A DNA stretch of 64,000 bases. Source: Vanessa cardui (Eukaryota > Arthropoda > Insecta > Lepidoptera > Nymphalidae). The DNA is taken from the NCBI RefSeq assembly GCF_905220365.1, contig NC_061153.1, positions 11,930,114 through 11,994,113 of the forward strand, read 5' to 3'. The position numbers were made by a program, and so were the translations under genes. Shown here piece by piece: positions 43,269 to 52,871 of the stretch (position 1 is its first letter; each line of letters starts with the position of its first letter). The notes beneath the pieces were generated by a model. That model did no database searches. It had not been told where the DNA came from and saw only the letters and a list, made by a program, of their open reading frames with translations.

Positions 43269-44438
43269 CTACCGCCAACGATTTCTCAATTGATATCTTG
43301 AGTAACGTTCCGGTTGCACGCAGAAGGCACTAACTGTATCTTTAGGTCTTGCAGTCTGTTGGATTTGGGATTTTAAATTTTTAATAAGTGGATCCCAGGT
43401 GTTAGAAAGTCTCCAACCATCTTCTCTATTGAAGTTCGGATGTTTTTGAATTTCAATAGCCTCGCGTATCATTCTAGGAATGAATCTGTGTTCTCTAGCG
43501 AGGATCTGTGGTTTATCAAATCGGATAAAATGGTTAGGTTTATCCAGAGCATGTTTACAGACTGCAGACTTAGAAGAACGCCTATTTTTGACATCTCCTA
43601 TATGTTCCTTGACCCTGGTACCGATACTTCTCTTTGTTTGGCCTATGTAAGATAAACCACACTCACATTTGAGTCTATATACTCCTGCAGTTTGTAAAGG
43701 AATATTACTCTTGATAGGTCTCAAGAACTGGCTCACTTTCTTATGAGGCTTGTAAACGGTTTTAATTGAAGCTCGCTTCAAGATGTTGCCAATCCTGTCT
43801 GTAACTCCCTTCACATATGGTAGAAATGCAGGTTGTCGCTCAACTGTGGGTGGCTTGATACGGCTTCTGCGATGCTGGCGAGGCACGGGCAGCTTGTTCT
43901 GGTGGAGTGCAAGCTTGACCTGACGTAGCTCGTCCTCTAGGTGTTCAGCATCGCAGAGATGGTGGGCTCTCTGAAACAAAGATTTGCCAACGGTAGCTAA
44001 CTGGCTAGGGTGGTGGTGCGAGTCACCATTGAGGTATTTGTTGGTGTGTGTGGGTTTCCTATAAACTGTGTGACTTAATGTATTGTCAGGATTCTTGATA
44101 ATAAGGATGTCAAGGAAAGCTAAAGAAGTATTTGCCTCTAATTCCATAGTAAATTGAATGTTTTTATTTATAGAATTAATATGTACTAAAAATGCAGATG
44201 TCAGATCACTAGGTAATATTGTGAAAGTGTCATCTACGTACCGTTTATAAAACCTAGGTGTTATAGGTCCGGAGCGAAGAGCCCTCTCCTCCAGGTCTTC
44301 CATGAACAAATCGGCGACCACGGGGGATACTGGAGAACCCATGGCTACCCCGTCAACTTGTACATAGAATTCATCATTCCACAATAAATAACCAGATGTG
44401 AGGCAGTCATAACTATACAATAATATATAAATAGTCAT
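43269..44438 (-). CDS. PLE reverse transcriptase / GIY-YIG endonuclease (5'-truncated, open)
   Basis: An open frame of 389 codons. The first ~11 residues come from the novel loop and are not PLE. From CLTSGYLLWNDEFYVQVDGV the protein follows the copy at 13,141-14,601 with about six substitutions: AMGSPVSPVVADLFMEDLEE, YKRYVDDTFTILPSD, FLDILIIKNPDNTL, GVYRLKCECGLSYIGQTKRS, RVKEHIGDVKNRRSSKSAV, ending LRNRWR. RT motifs before AMGSPVSP are missing. No stops, so the copy is young, but truncation makes it inactive on its own. Confidence 0.9.
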   Translation of the reverse strand: MTIYILLYSYDCLTSGYLLWNDEFYVQVDGVAMGSPVSPVVADLFMEDLEERALRSGPITPRFYKRYVDDTFTILPSDLTSAFLVHINSINKNIQFTMELEANTSLAFLDILIIKNPDNTLSHTVYRKPTHTNKYLNGDSHHHPSQLATVGKSLFQRAHHLCDAEHLEDELRQVKLALHQNKLPVPRQHRRSRIKPPTVERQPAFLPYVKGVTDRIGNILKRASIKTVYKPHKKVSQFLRPIKSNIPLQTAGVYRLKCECGLSYIGQTKRSIGTRVKEHIGDVKNRRSSKSAVCKHALDKPNHFIRFDKPQILAREHRFIPRMIREAIEIQKHPNFNREDGWRLSNTWDPLIKNLKSQIQQTARPKDTVSAFCVQPERYSRYQLRNRWR

Positions 44439-44462
44439 AACATCTGGTTATTTATCGTGGAA

Positions 44463-44915
44463 CTAGCTTTTGCCCGCGACTTCGTTCGCGTGGACTTCAG
44501 GTTCGTCCCGTCTAGTCTAGTAATCGCTTAGAATCGCTTCGTAAATAAGCCATTATTTCTCGTACAAAGTAAACGATAAAAAATGGTTATTGTGGGTTAT
44601 TCCTAAGAGATAAACATATACCATCACGGACTTTTTTGTAGACCTTTTTAAGTTGTAAAACTGACAATACTGTAGTACATTGTTTTGATCTATCTTGTAG
44701 GATTCAGTCAGGGTTTGCAATGTAAGCGCAAAAAATGAGTTTTTTACGACCTCACATTAGAAACCTCAAAAATTTTAGTCTATATGTTATTCTGATGTAT
44801 AAGCTATATTGTGGTAAAGTTTCATTCAAATCCATTCAGTAGTTTTTACGTGAAAGAGTAACAAACATCCATACATCCATACTTACAAACTTTTGCCTTT
44901 ATAATAGTAGTAGGA
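44463..44915 (-). mobile_element. Non-autonomous Helitron, 453 bp, inside the PLE
   Basis: On the minus strand it starts TCCTACTACTATTATAAAGG at 44,915 and ends with hairpin CGCGA-ACGAAG-TCGCG, eight bases, then CTAG at 44,463. It is preceded by A and followed by T with no duplication. The uninterrupted PLE copy has the intact site TGTGGAA|TGATGAATTC at 13,493/13,494, so both ends are fixed to the base. No Rep/helicase coding. The outer phrase GCGACTTCGTTCGCGTGGAC is a widespread lepidopteran repeat from memory. Confidence 0.9.
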
Positions 44916-45003
44916 TGATGAATTCTATGTACAAGTTGACGGGGTAGCCATGGGTTCTCCAATATATTACGTTATAATTAGTTTTATTTAAGTGGTCACC
45001 TTC

Positions 45004-46367
45004 GTCAGGTGGCTCCTTCCAAGAGATTGTACGAACACCTTAGACCCCCGATTCCGCTCGATTGCTCTTTAAATCATAAGAGTATTGGAGCACCGGAGGT
45101 CGTAGCGTACGCGCTCGCTGATCTCTTGGTTTAGTTACCGTATCTCTGACGAAGTGACAGGTGGATTTTCACGTCGTTTCTTCATTAGCCCTAGAGTCTC
45201 TTCTGAAAGTGTGGACTTCCTGCCCTTACGCTGCATGCCACAAAATCTTGTACCTTCTTCCCTGAGAATTCGAACTACATTTTCTAGGGTCTGGTTTACG
45301 ACTGTTGTGGTTTTCACGGCAGCGAATCGGTTCTCCGGGATTAACTGGAACGTTTCAGATCCCGCAATGGGTTGGAGCAGCTTTGGTCGGAGCGTGGACT
45401 TCATCAGACGAACGCTCTCGGCCCTAAAATCGATATTCAGAGAGCCTCGGACAAGTCGGTGATCACTACCGGCATTGAACCTGTTGATCACTGAGACGTC
45501 TCTGAATATATGCCTCTTGTCTCTCAAGATGAAGTCTATCTCTTTTATGGTCATAGTGTCGGGGCTTTGCCACGTCCACTTCCTTTGGGGCTGCTTCTTG
45601 AAGAACGAGTTCATCAAGAAGAGTCCCTCCCGTTCGAGGAAGTTGACAAGCATTTTCCCCCTATGATTCCTGCTTCCAAATCCATAGGGTCCTACTACCG
45701 ATTCGCTGCAATTCTGTACTCCCACTTTGTCGTTAAAGTCCCCCATGACAACGTTGTAGTAAGTTTTTGTGGTAAAGTGGAGGGCCCTCGATATGTCATC
45801 GAACATTTCCTCCGCTTCATGGTCCGAGTGTGTCGAGGTCGGTGCGTACGCTTGCACCACCTTGAGGCTATACCTCTCGGTGAGCTTTATAATAAGGTAC
45901 GCTACCCTGATCGACACACTGGAGATTTCCACAACATTGTCAGCTAGGGACTTATTAACCAGAAATCCAACGCCACCTTGGGATTGTAGGTCTCCCTCTC
46001 GGAAGTACATTAGGTGGCCCGATTCGAGGGTTATGGTGTCCTCTCCCTCTCTACGGACTTCACATAGCCCTAATATGTGCCACCTAATTTTCCCAAGGTC
46101 CTCCTCAAGTTGCGCTAGATGCGAGTCAAGTCGTAGCGTGCGTCCGTTGTACGTCGTAAGGGTCAGTCGTTTGTGGTGGCCTCACGTAGCCCGGTGATTC
46201 TTAGCACCCCCCGTCCCGCCGTCACCATCGTAGCCACCATGACGAGGAATAGCGGGGCTGCCGGGAACTGGGGGCCGTGGCTTGCGTGTTCTGTGCATAG
46301 AAGGGAATGCCCGTAATCGCCACGCTGGGCAGGCGTGTTGGCGATCGCAGAACGTAGCTTCTCGCAC
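45004..46367 (-). pseudogene. RTE ORF, N-terminus and APE endonuclease
   Basis: From about 46,367, a basic leader, an in-frame TGA near 46,185, then LTLTTYNGRTLRLDSHLAQL, WHILGLCEVRREGEDTITLE. A 291-codon frame, 46,010-45,135, follows with SQGGVGFLVNKSLADNVVEI, VVQAYAPTSTHSD, YYNVVMGDFNDKVG, RGKMLVNFLEREGLFLMNSF, TIKEIDFILRD and NAGSDHRLVRGSLN. This is a full RTE-type APE. A stop at 45,135 and another near 45,065 break the linker. The frame resumes across the PLE at 43,082. Confidence 0.85.
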
Positions 46368-46542
46368 CGGTGACGCTGCTGCCCGTCATCGGCCTGTGGT
46401 ATTTAGCTACGTTTATTTTTATGGTTATACCGCCATCATTTCGGTCGCCAGAGCCTCGTTTGCTAGTCGGCAGGATGCACCACGGGCAGGTGAGGTTGGC
46501 TTGGGGCGCTAAGATGTAGTTTGCGCCCCCTTACATCCCCCC

Positions 46543-46680
46543 TACATATTTATTAATAACGTATTCGCACTGTGTAATAAAAAGATTTAATTGACGTTTA
46601 TCTCCGCCAAAAAGTGGGATTAATTTAAGAATTTCAGTTGGGATGAGAACTATTTGCTCCAGATGTTCGTTAGTAGACAT
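46543..46680 (-). pseudogene. LTR element gag, N-terminus
   Basis: ATG at 46,680, reading MSTNEHLEQIVLIPTEILKL, then IPLFGGDKRQLNLFITQCEY to VINKY. This is the gag start (GGDKxxL...F) that precedes the capsid piece at 41,410. It is broken by the RTE insertion at TACATATTT. The AUG context and position downstream of the LTR support the start. Confidence 0.7.
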
Positions 46681-47153
46681 TTTAGTAATGAATATCGCGG
46701 TCTATTTAATAAAATAAAAATCACTTTAATTACCTTTTACACTAATACAATGTTATATTATATCTAAATGTATAATTATTAATATTATTAATAATTATTA
46801 ATAATTATTTATTTACTTAATATTATTTTTGAATTTTACCTAATATTATTCACAAAAAATCATGTGAGAGATAACATACAACTAAATTCCGATTTCACAA
46901 ATTTTATATGAAAACCAGATAACAGTTAAAAAGAGAGAGTTCCAATCTCTAGATAACAAAACTCTACAATTTGAATAGACATGAAATAGGTAAGGAAGGT
47001 GAAAAGGCTTACTCACCAACCAGCCACCGCCATCAGCATCGCTCCAACCACTTGACGAATTTATTTGTTCGATGGATCGCCGTCCGCGCCGGAAAATCGC
47101 GATAATCGGTAAATCTAGATACCCGAATATTTACGAATGCGCTATAATTACGA

Positions 47154-47173
47154 CGATCCTGTCCGCAGCGCCA
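47154..47173 (-). promoter_or_regulatory. Candidate primer-binding site
   Basis: Four bases inside the 5' LTR edge, the minus strand reads TGGCGCTGCGGACAGGAT. TGGCGC is complementary to the common GCGCCA tRNA 3' end, as in other gypsy-type elements. The exact tRNA is not determined. Confidence 0.5.
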
Positions 47174-47177
47174 GGAT

Positions 47178-47464
47178 AGTTTACGAAGAGGCAAATTGAT
47201 TTTTTTTTTTTAATAAAAAAATATATATTTAAAATAATTGAGGATTGAATTAAACACGTCTGAACAGATTTCGATACTCAGTTTAATTAATTATTGAAAT
47301 ACATGTTTCCCACTGTCTTAACTAAAATCTTACATTCCAGGAATTCAATTACATTGTTATGTAATATGTATGTTTCCCAGTACAACGACCACCCAACGCT
47401 AGAATGCAACAATGCAATTTTTAGGTTTTTACCGTGAATATTCTTTGTGGTACTGGTTGCATAA
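47178..47464 (-). repeat. 5' LTR
   Basis: Partner of 40,193-40,467. As the minus-strand 5' LTR it should hold the promoter; no convincing TATA box stands out in the AT-rich sequence. Confidence 0.85.
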
Positions 47465-48085
47465 ATACCTAATAAATAAAAAATATACAAATAAATATAT
47501 AGAATATTTATAAAATAAATAATAATAATAATAATATAAATAATATCTAATAGTATCTGGTAACAATAAAATAATTATTAAATTTATAGCATTCAATCAA
47601 TCTATCAGCTGTTACTGCTGTAAGTTATCGCTTAAATATAAACAGTATTCAGAATACTATTTTAAAAACACAAGATGAAATTAGGAAAACAAAAAGTTAA
47701 CGAAACAAAAAAAAACAAAAATTATATATATGTCTCTAAAAAAACTAGATTATCAGCAGCGGAAAGTAACATCAATTTAATTGACAGCTATCACTCACAT
47801 TGACGGTGTCTTGTACACACTGCATTTGACGTTTACATATTATTTAAATAATATTAGTAAATAGTAGGCAAACTATAACATTACAAGTTAATAACAGTAT
47901 AACTAATTAAAGAGTTAGAAATAACTAACTACAAAGAGAAAAAAAAACAAAAAAAGAAAAACACAAACAGTTATTAATGTACCGAAAAACATTGATTACC
48001 TGAAGGACCCGTATGAGAGACAACAAACAAGATACAGTTTTTAATGAAACACCAATTATAATAAATAGAAAAATATAAGAAATAG
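47465..48085. other. Family-A LINE inter-ORF or UTR sequence, AT-rich
   Basis: Non-coding, A-rich and low-complexity in places (AATAATAATAATAATAATAT near 47,519). It lies between the LTR element and the end of family-A ORF1, so it is probably the spacer between ORF1 and ORF2 of that LINE. Confidence 0.5.
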
Positions 48086-48824
48086 TTACTTCTTTAAGTT
48101 CTTTTTCAGTCGGACTCCCTGCGAATTCTTGTTTTCTTGGGTATTGGTGTAGGATGAGGTTGCAGTCCTAGCTGAAACTTGTTGAGCCACCGTAACAGTG
48201 GAATACGTATTCAGCTCCGCCATAGACGTAATTTGGTGACGCTTACCATCTGGGCCAATAATAACTATGTTGCCATCTCTAGTCCAACATTTGTTGATAC
48301 CAAGACGCTGTCTGACAGCCACGAAGTCATGACGTTCCTTTGTTAGGAACTCAGATAGTGTAACCCCAGTGTTCTTAAGACTTGTTTTTGCATATCATAC
48401 TTTGTTACGCATGATTGGATCTTGGAACTTAATAAGGATGACCCTTGGTTTCTCAGGAGCCGAAGAACCCAAACGATGGTAGCGACTGATAGAATCCATT
48501 GATAACTCTGGCAACTTGAGATGTTTAGACAGCAGCTGACTGAAATTAGCCGATAAATTTTCTTTGTTGGCTTCCGGAACTCCATGCACCAGGAGCATTT
48601 TCCGTCTACTTCTCATTTCAATTTGATCACACTTTTTGGAAAGGAGCTCGACTTGCAGCTGAAGTCATTCCAGAGCAGTTAGGACAAAACTCCGGAAAGC
48701 ATTAAACTATGTTGGAAGTCGGACTGGCGGCTGGCATATTAGAATTCAAATTTTGTTGGAATTCAGCCATTTTAGAGTTGAAATGTTCTGTTAGTTGTGC
48801 AATTGAGTGTTTAATAGAGTCCAT
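48086..48824 (-). pseudogene. Family-A LINE ORF1 (coiled coil plus L1-type transposase domain)
   Basis: ATG at 48,824: MDSIKHSIAQLTEHFNSKMA, then a frameshift and LEXLQLQVELLSKKCDQIE (coiled coil). The RRM-like part follows: RSRRKMLLVHGVPEANKENL, SMDSISRYHRLGSSAPEKPR, VILIKFQDPIMRNKV. After another break the C-terminal domain reads FLTKERHDFVAVRQRLGINK, CWTRDGNIVIIGPDGKRHQI. The layout is that of L1-like ORF1 nucleic-acid chaperones. It precedes ORF2 at 40,135-38,638 once the LTR element is removed. Confidence 0.75.
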
Positions 48825-49059
48825 TATTAATCTGATCTTCAGTAAAGACAATAGTGATTGCGGGAGTTAATTGAATTTTAGTTGTCTGTTGTTTAGTATG
48901 TGTTTTTATACTTGGATTAGATAAAGGAGTCACAGCTGACAGGTATGATGAATGCTTAGCACATTTTATCAAGTGTTAATTATTTTTAAATTAAATATTT
49001 GCAGAGAGCAAAAGAAGGACGTCTTCTTAATTATGCACCTACCGCGCAAAAAAAAAAGG

Positions 49060-49180
49060 ATCGGTACTTTACGAACCTCTACTACTTTATGAACCAGTGG
49101 TAGCTTCACATAATTGTTAAATGACGATTCAAAAGTGCTTATAAAAGCCCACTTGAATAAAGTATATTTTGATTTTTGAA
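49060..49180 (+). mobile_element. Solo 3' tail of a family-B LINE
   Basis: GTGGTAGCTTCACATAATTG through CACTTGAATAAAGTATATTT to a TTTTGAA end at about 49,180. It is the reverse complement of the tail at 26,096-26,260, so a third, plus-oriented 3' end of family B. No coding part remains. Confidence 0.7.
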
Positions 49181-49195
49181 TTTCTTTTTGAAAAT

Positions 49196-51074
49196 TTAAA
49201 TGGACTTACTAGTGCAAATTGTAAACGGCAGCGAATTCCACAATCTCGCTGCATTAACAGTGAAAGCGTTAGAGTAAAAATTGGAAGTATGGGATGGGAT
49301 ACGGAGTAGAAGCTGGACATTGGGACGACATGGGGAACCAGAAAACAAAACGATCACGAAGGTAACTGGGTTACAGTGGATTAAAAAGTATGTTGTGAAG
49401 AAGTCATAAAACGTTAGTATAATAGTACTGCGAAGTCTTACAGGAAGCCACTTGAGTTCAGCTCGATATTTTGAGACATGGTCAAATTTGCGGAGTCCGA
49501 AGATGTAGCGAATACAAAGGTTTTGTAGCCTCTCAAGCTTATTAAGTAGTTCTTCAGTCGTGTCAAGGAAGCAGGAATCAGCATAGTCTAAGATAGGTAG
49601 CAGAAGAGACTGGACAAGAAGAATTTTAGTTTTGATGGCAAGGAAGTACTGCAGGTTTTTTAGTGAGTAAATAGAAAAGTGAAGCTTTTTACTTACCTCG
49701 TTGATATGCTTAGACCAGTACAGGTCATTACTAAAATGAAGACCTAGATGTTTAGTGGAATCGGTATAATTGATTGATATGCCGTTATACACCAAAGGAG
49801 AAATATGATTTAAAGTTTTGAGCATATAACGACTACCAATAACTAAAGCCTGTGATTTCGTAGGATTTAGCACAATTCCGAACCGCTCAGCCCAGCTGTG
49901 TATACGTCTAAGATCTTCATTAACCCCGGCAATAGCTGTTGTAGCATCCACAACACTAAAGTGGTGATACAATTGTAGATCATCAGCGTAAAGATGAAAC
50001 TTAGAAGAAATTACCGCAGATATAGTGTTAATGAAGATAGAACACGAGATAGAACACCGCCTTGAGGAACACCCGATTTCAGATTACACCAATTTGAGTG
50101 AAGCTCACCCAATTGTATGCACTGCTAGCGTCCTCGAAGATAAGACAAAGAACCAGCTACACGAAGAGGAAGAAACATTTAATGACCTGAGCACGCTTAA
50201 CAGAACGTCGAAGTCTACCGAGTTAAATGCCTTACTGAAGTCAAGTAATACGACCACAGTAAGCTGGCGATTGTCCATAGCGTGTCTAATGTCTTCTGTT
50301 ACTTTTAGAAGGGCTATTACAGTGCTGTGTCCAGGTCGAAACCCAGACTGCCAAGGATTCAGACGACGATTAGAGACTAGATATTGTGCTAACTGCTCAT
50401 GAATGATATGTTCCAGAACTTTAGATAGGAAAGGAAGGATTGAAATAGGGCGATAATGTGATGGGGAAGTAGGGTGGGATATTTTAGGTAAAGGAATAAT
50501 ACGAGTATTTTTCCATACTGACGGAAAGGTAGATGAGTTTTCATTCCTATGATCAGGAAGATACTGAATTTCTAAGTTGCTTGCTCGGGATTGTTGCTCT
50601 ATTTGAGAAAGTCTAGCATTAAGAACATTTAGATCAGTGCGAAAGATTTTGTTATCCACTTCTAGGTGATTAATAGATTTAATCTTATTTTACATTTTTT
50701 CATGTTGCTGTTCCATAAAGGAAATTGAGGTGGTTACTTCGGTTAGTTCGTCGGATATTTCCTTTAATTTAAATTTGAACTGAGAAATAATACTTGATTT
50801 AAAAATGTCGAGTAGATTCATGAGCTCCTCTCTGACGACCTTGCGAACCTCGGACAATGTCAGATCGTTTGAATCATTCTCTGGAGTAGATGACTTCTGT
50901 TTATTCCGAATTCCGTTTCATATTTGCTTCCTGTTTGTTTATATTGGAAAGAACTCGTACCGGTGTGTTTGAGCTATCTTTTCCCGCTTGAGGACGGTTG
51001 CATGCAGGGCAGAACCACGATGATTTAAATTCTTTGGAAAGGTTTTGAGTATTCCGTTTTGCTCGAAATGACAT
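49196..51074 (-). pseudogene. Family-A-type LINE with ORF1 fused to RT (endonuclease deleted)
   Basis: Starts at ATG 51,074, reading MSFRAKRNTQN and a Cys motif WFCPACNRPQAGKD. After a frameshift comes a coiled coil (TLSEVRKVVREELMNLLDIF, LEVDNKIFRTDLNVLNARLS). The frame 50,659-50,105 then passes from ORF1 (SRASNLEIQYLPDHRNEN) straight into the RT (TFPSVWKNTRIIPLPKIS, SHYRPISILPFLSKVLEHII, SGFRPGHSTVIALLKV, LDFSKAFNSVDFDVL). Further breaks lead to 49,972-49,196 (GIVLNPTKSQALVIGSRYML, HLGLHFSNDLYWSKHINEVS, AARLWNSLPFTI). The ORF1 C-terminus, the whole APE and the RT N-terminus are missing. Confidence 0.75.
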
Positions 51075-51261
51075 AAGCGAAGTGATATTTCTTGTTAAAT
51101 GATTTGCAAGTTAACAATTCACTCGATGTTTGTGAACTGTTACAACACTCAAACCTAATCTTGTCTGTTGGTACTTTATCACCCATTTAATCGAGTATCT
51201 GTTAGATTTGTTTTAAATGTGTATTTGCAGTTCAGACACTATTCTGGTTGGTATGTCTAAT

Positions 51262-51266
<5 letters not shown>

Positions 51267-51328
<62 letters not shown>
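51267..51328. repeat. (AT)n microsatellite
   Basis: About 60 bp of near-pure alternating AT at the left edge of the right-hand composite repeat. In the left copy (near 1460) the corresponding place reads GCGCATATACATAATGC, so the array expanded from a short AT-containing seed. Confidence 0.9.
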
Positions 51329-51333
<5 letters not shown>

Positions 51334-51752
51334 ATAAATAGGTGAATAACTGAAAATCACGTTAACCAATTTTGATAAATCTTTTTTTATTATAAAATAT
51401 ATACTTCAAGGGTACTTTGGTGAAAGTTTGGTAAGGTTCTGAGCATAGGATCCATGACAAAGTAACGGAACGGAAGGGAACGGAACAATTCTGAGGAGCA
51501 CGTTAGCGATACTCGGTCGAATCTTTTATTTATAGGTTATTTGGATATTTGAGTCACCTTCCGTAATGTGATTATGTTTATGTAATTATCATAGTCGAAT
51601 ATTATAATCGACTAGCTACCCACCCCGGCTTCGCACGGGTGCAATACTGATACTAAATATACTACAGAATCCTTATTTACGACATCACATCGCAAACTTC
51701 TAATATTATCAGTGTTTCTTTACTATATTGTTCATGTATTATATAATATATA

Positions 51753-52606
51753 TGTTACAGCCAAAGTAATAAATCTGGATATTATGTATAATGGCTAGCC
51801 ATTATGCATAATATCTACTCAAATTGGTTAAAGTGATAATGGACACAAAATTAATCACATTAACTACCTATTATATATATCATCTTCGATGACTTGGATA
51901 ATGTAATAAACCACGTAGGTATGCGTTTAAAATTATAAAATTATATTTCAATTTGCCGTAACTAATCATAAAGATTATTTAAAAAATTAAAATAAGATAG
52001 TAATTTCACGTCAATTAACATTGTTATAAAGCTATTTAACTTTAATTTATAAAGAAAATTTAAAGCTCACTGGCTATAAAACAAAAAAAATAAAAACACA
52101 GGGATCAACACCCAATAAAGACAAAAATAATAAAGTTTTTAAAACGAACTGACATTAATGAACCAGGTCATAATAATTATTTATTCTTACAAGTAAGGCT
52201 CTTGTGACATTTTGAGTTACACATGAGGTTTGACTTTTTACATTTACACCTATTTGAAACGCATTCTCTAGTACAGTTGCAATGCTGAAATCTTTGGCCG
52301 CTAAGATGTGACTCTTTTTTTGCACATTCCCTGACGGCAACTTTATGTTGAGGAACGGTATCTACTATAAAAAAAACGTTTCTTAGCAGACAGTGAACTG
52401 ATTCTTTGCGTAAAGTTGAAGATGAAGAGAGGGAGGGATAACAAGTCGGCTAGACCGTATTTATTACTTTGACTAACTTTGACACGTTATTATGAATAAT
52501 GTTCAGACAAAGTGATTAATTTATTACTTTGTCTAGTGAATTTGGCCATTATATATAATGACCAGTCATTATGTATAATAGCTATTTAATCACTATGACT
52601 GTAACA
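51753..52606 (-). mobile_element. Ginger-like DNA transposon, internally deleted (854 bp)
   Basis: Ends TGTTACAG...CTGTAACA form terminal inverted repeats that extend imperfectly for about 65 bp (CATTATGYATAAT blocks). TATA flanks both sides (51,749-51,752; 52,607-52,610). The uninterrupted left-hand repeat has GTGTATATAATACATG at 1034-1049, the empty site. TGTN-type ends with 4-bp duplications are known for Ginger elements, whose integrase is related to retroviral and gypsy integrases. Only the C-terminal coding scrap remains. Confidence 0.75.
52177..52353 (-). pseudogene. Cys-rich C-terminal scrap of a Ginger-type integrase
   Basis: Minus frame ending with TAA at 52,177-52,179: ECAKKESHLSGQRFQ, HCNCTRECVSNRCKCKKSNL, MCNSKCHKSLTCKNK. 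The CxC-x3-C-x4-CxC-x6-C-x3-CH spacing resembles the tail of KRBA2-like/Ginger integrases as I recall it. The DDE core is absent. Matching this tail to the terminal repeats and TATA duplication is what makes the Ginger call credible. Confidence 0.6.
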
Positions 52607-52871
52607 TATACACAAACCTTTCCCTTGAATAACACTATCTATTAAAAATAACCGCATCAAAATCCGTTGCGTAGATTTACTTTCTCTGTCCCTATGTTAA
52701 AGACATTTAAACAGAAAGCGATTTTGTTTTATACTATGTAATGATGGAACTCTTAAACGGCTTACAGTTAGCGTGCGAGCTGTTCTGTTGGAGCAGAATT
52801 TCTTACTGTCTTTAATCAAATTTTGTGTATATTATGTGATGCCATATAATGTACGACATATATTAGCTATT

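Larger units (their letters stand above)
43081..44991 (-). mobile_element. Penelope-like element insertion with inverted tail, inside the RTE
   Basis: A 12-bp duplication GTGGTCACCTTC flanks the insertion (43,069-43,080 and 44,992-45,003). From left: a minus-strand terminal repeat (43,081-43,268), a minus-strand ORF (43,269-44,438), a 42-nt loop, then a plus-strand copy of about 68 bp of the same RT region (44,441-44,462 plus 44,916-44,961). A terminal-repeat end follows (...AGTTTTATTTAA, to 44,991). The plus-strand part is split by a 453-bp Helitron. Both outer ends are therefore terminal-repeat sequence and the whole is an inverted partial dimer. Confidence 0.9.
41404..46542 (-). mobile_element. 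RTE-clade LINE inserted in the LTR element
   Basis: Minus strand from about 46,542 to a 3' end with GGCTGATGGATGGATGAAAG at about 41,421-41,404, the (GATG)n-type end of RTE elements. TACATATTT flanks both edges (41,395-41,403 and 46,543-46,551) and is a 9-bp candidate duplication. RTE elements have one long ORF with APE and RT and very short 3' UTRs; here the 3' UTR is only about 20 bp. A PLE splits the ORF at 43,081-44,991. Confidence 0.85.
40193..47464 (-). mobile_element. Gypsy/errantivirus-type LTR retrotransposon, pol deleted, carrying nested insertions
   Basis: Two direct repeats (40,193-40,467 and 47,178-47,464) are highly similar LTRs in the same orientation. On the minus strand, inside the right LTR, come a candidate primer-binding site, gag start (46,680), the nested RTE/PLE/Helitron stack (41,404-46,542), gag continuation (41,410-41,157), an env-like remnant (about 41,130-40,573) and the left LTR. 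pol is absent. AATACCT near both outer edges (40,181-40,187; 47,464-47,470) may be a remnant target duplication. It splits the family-A LINE between ORF1 and ORF2. Confidence 0.8.

Noticed and set aside
43440..43655. Plus-strand frame of 71 codons (also at 25,771-26,031 and, on the minus strand, 14,215-14,430)
   Set aside because: It recurs only because it is antisense to the conserved GIY-YIG part of the PLE protein.
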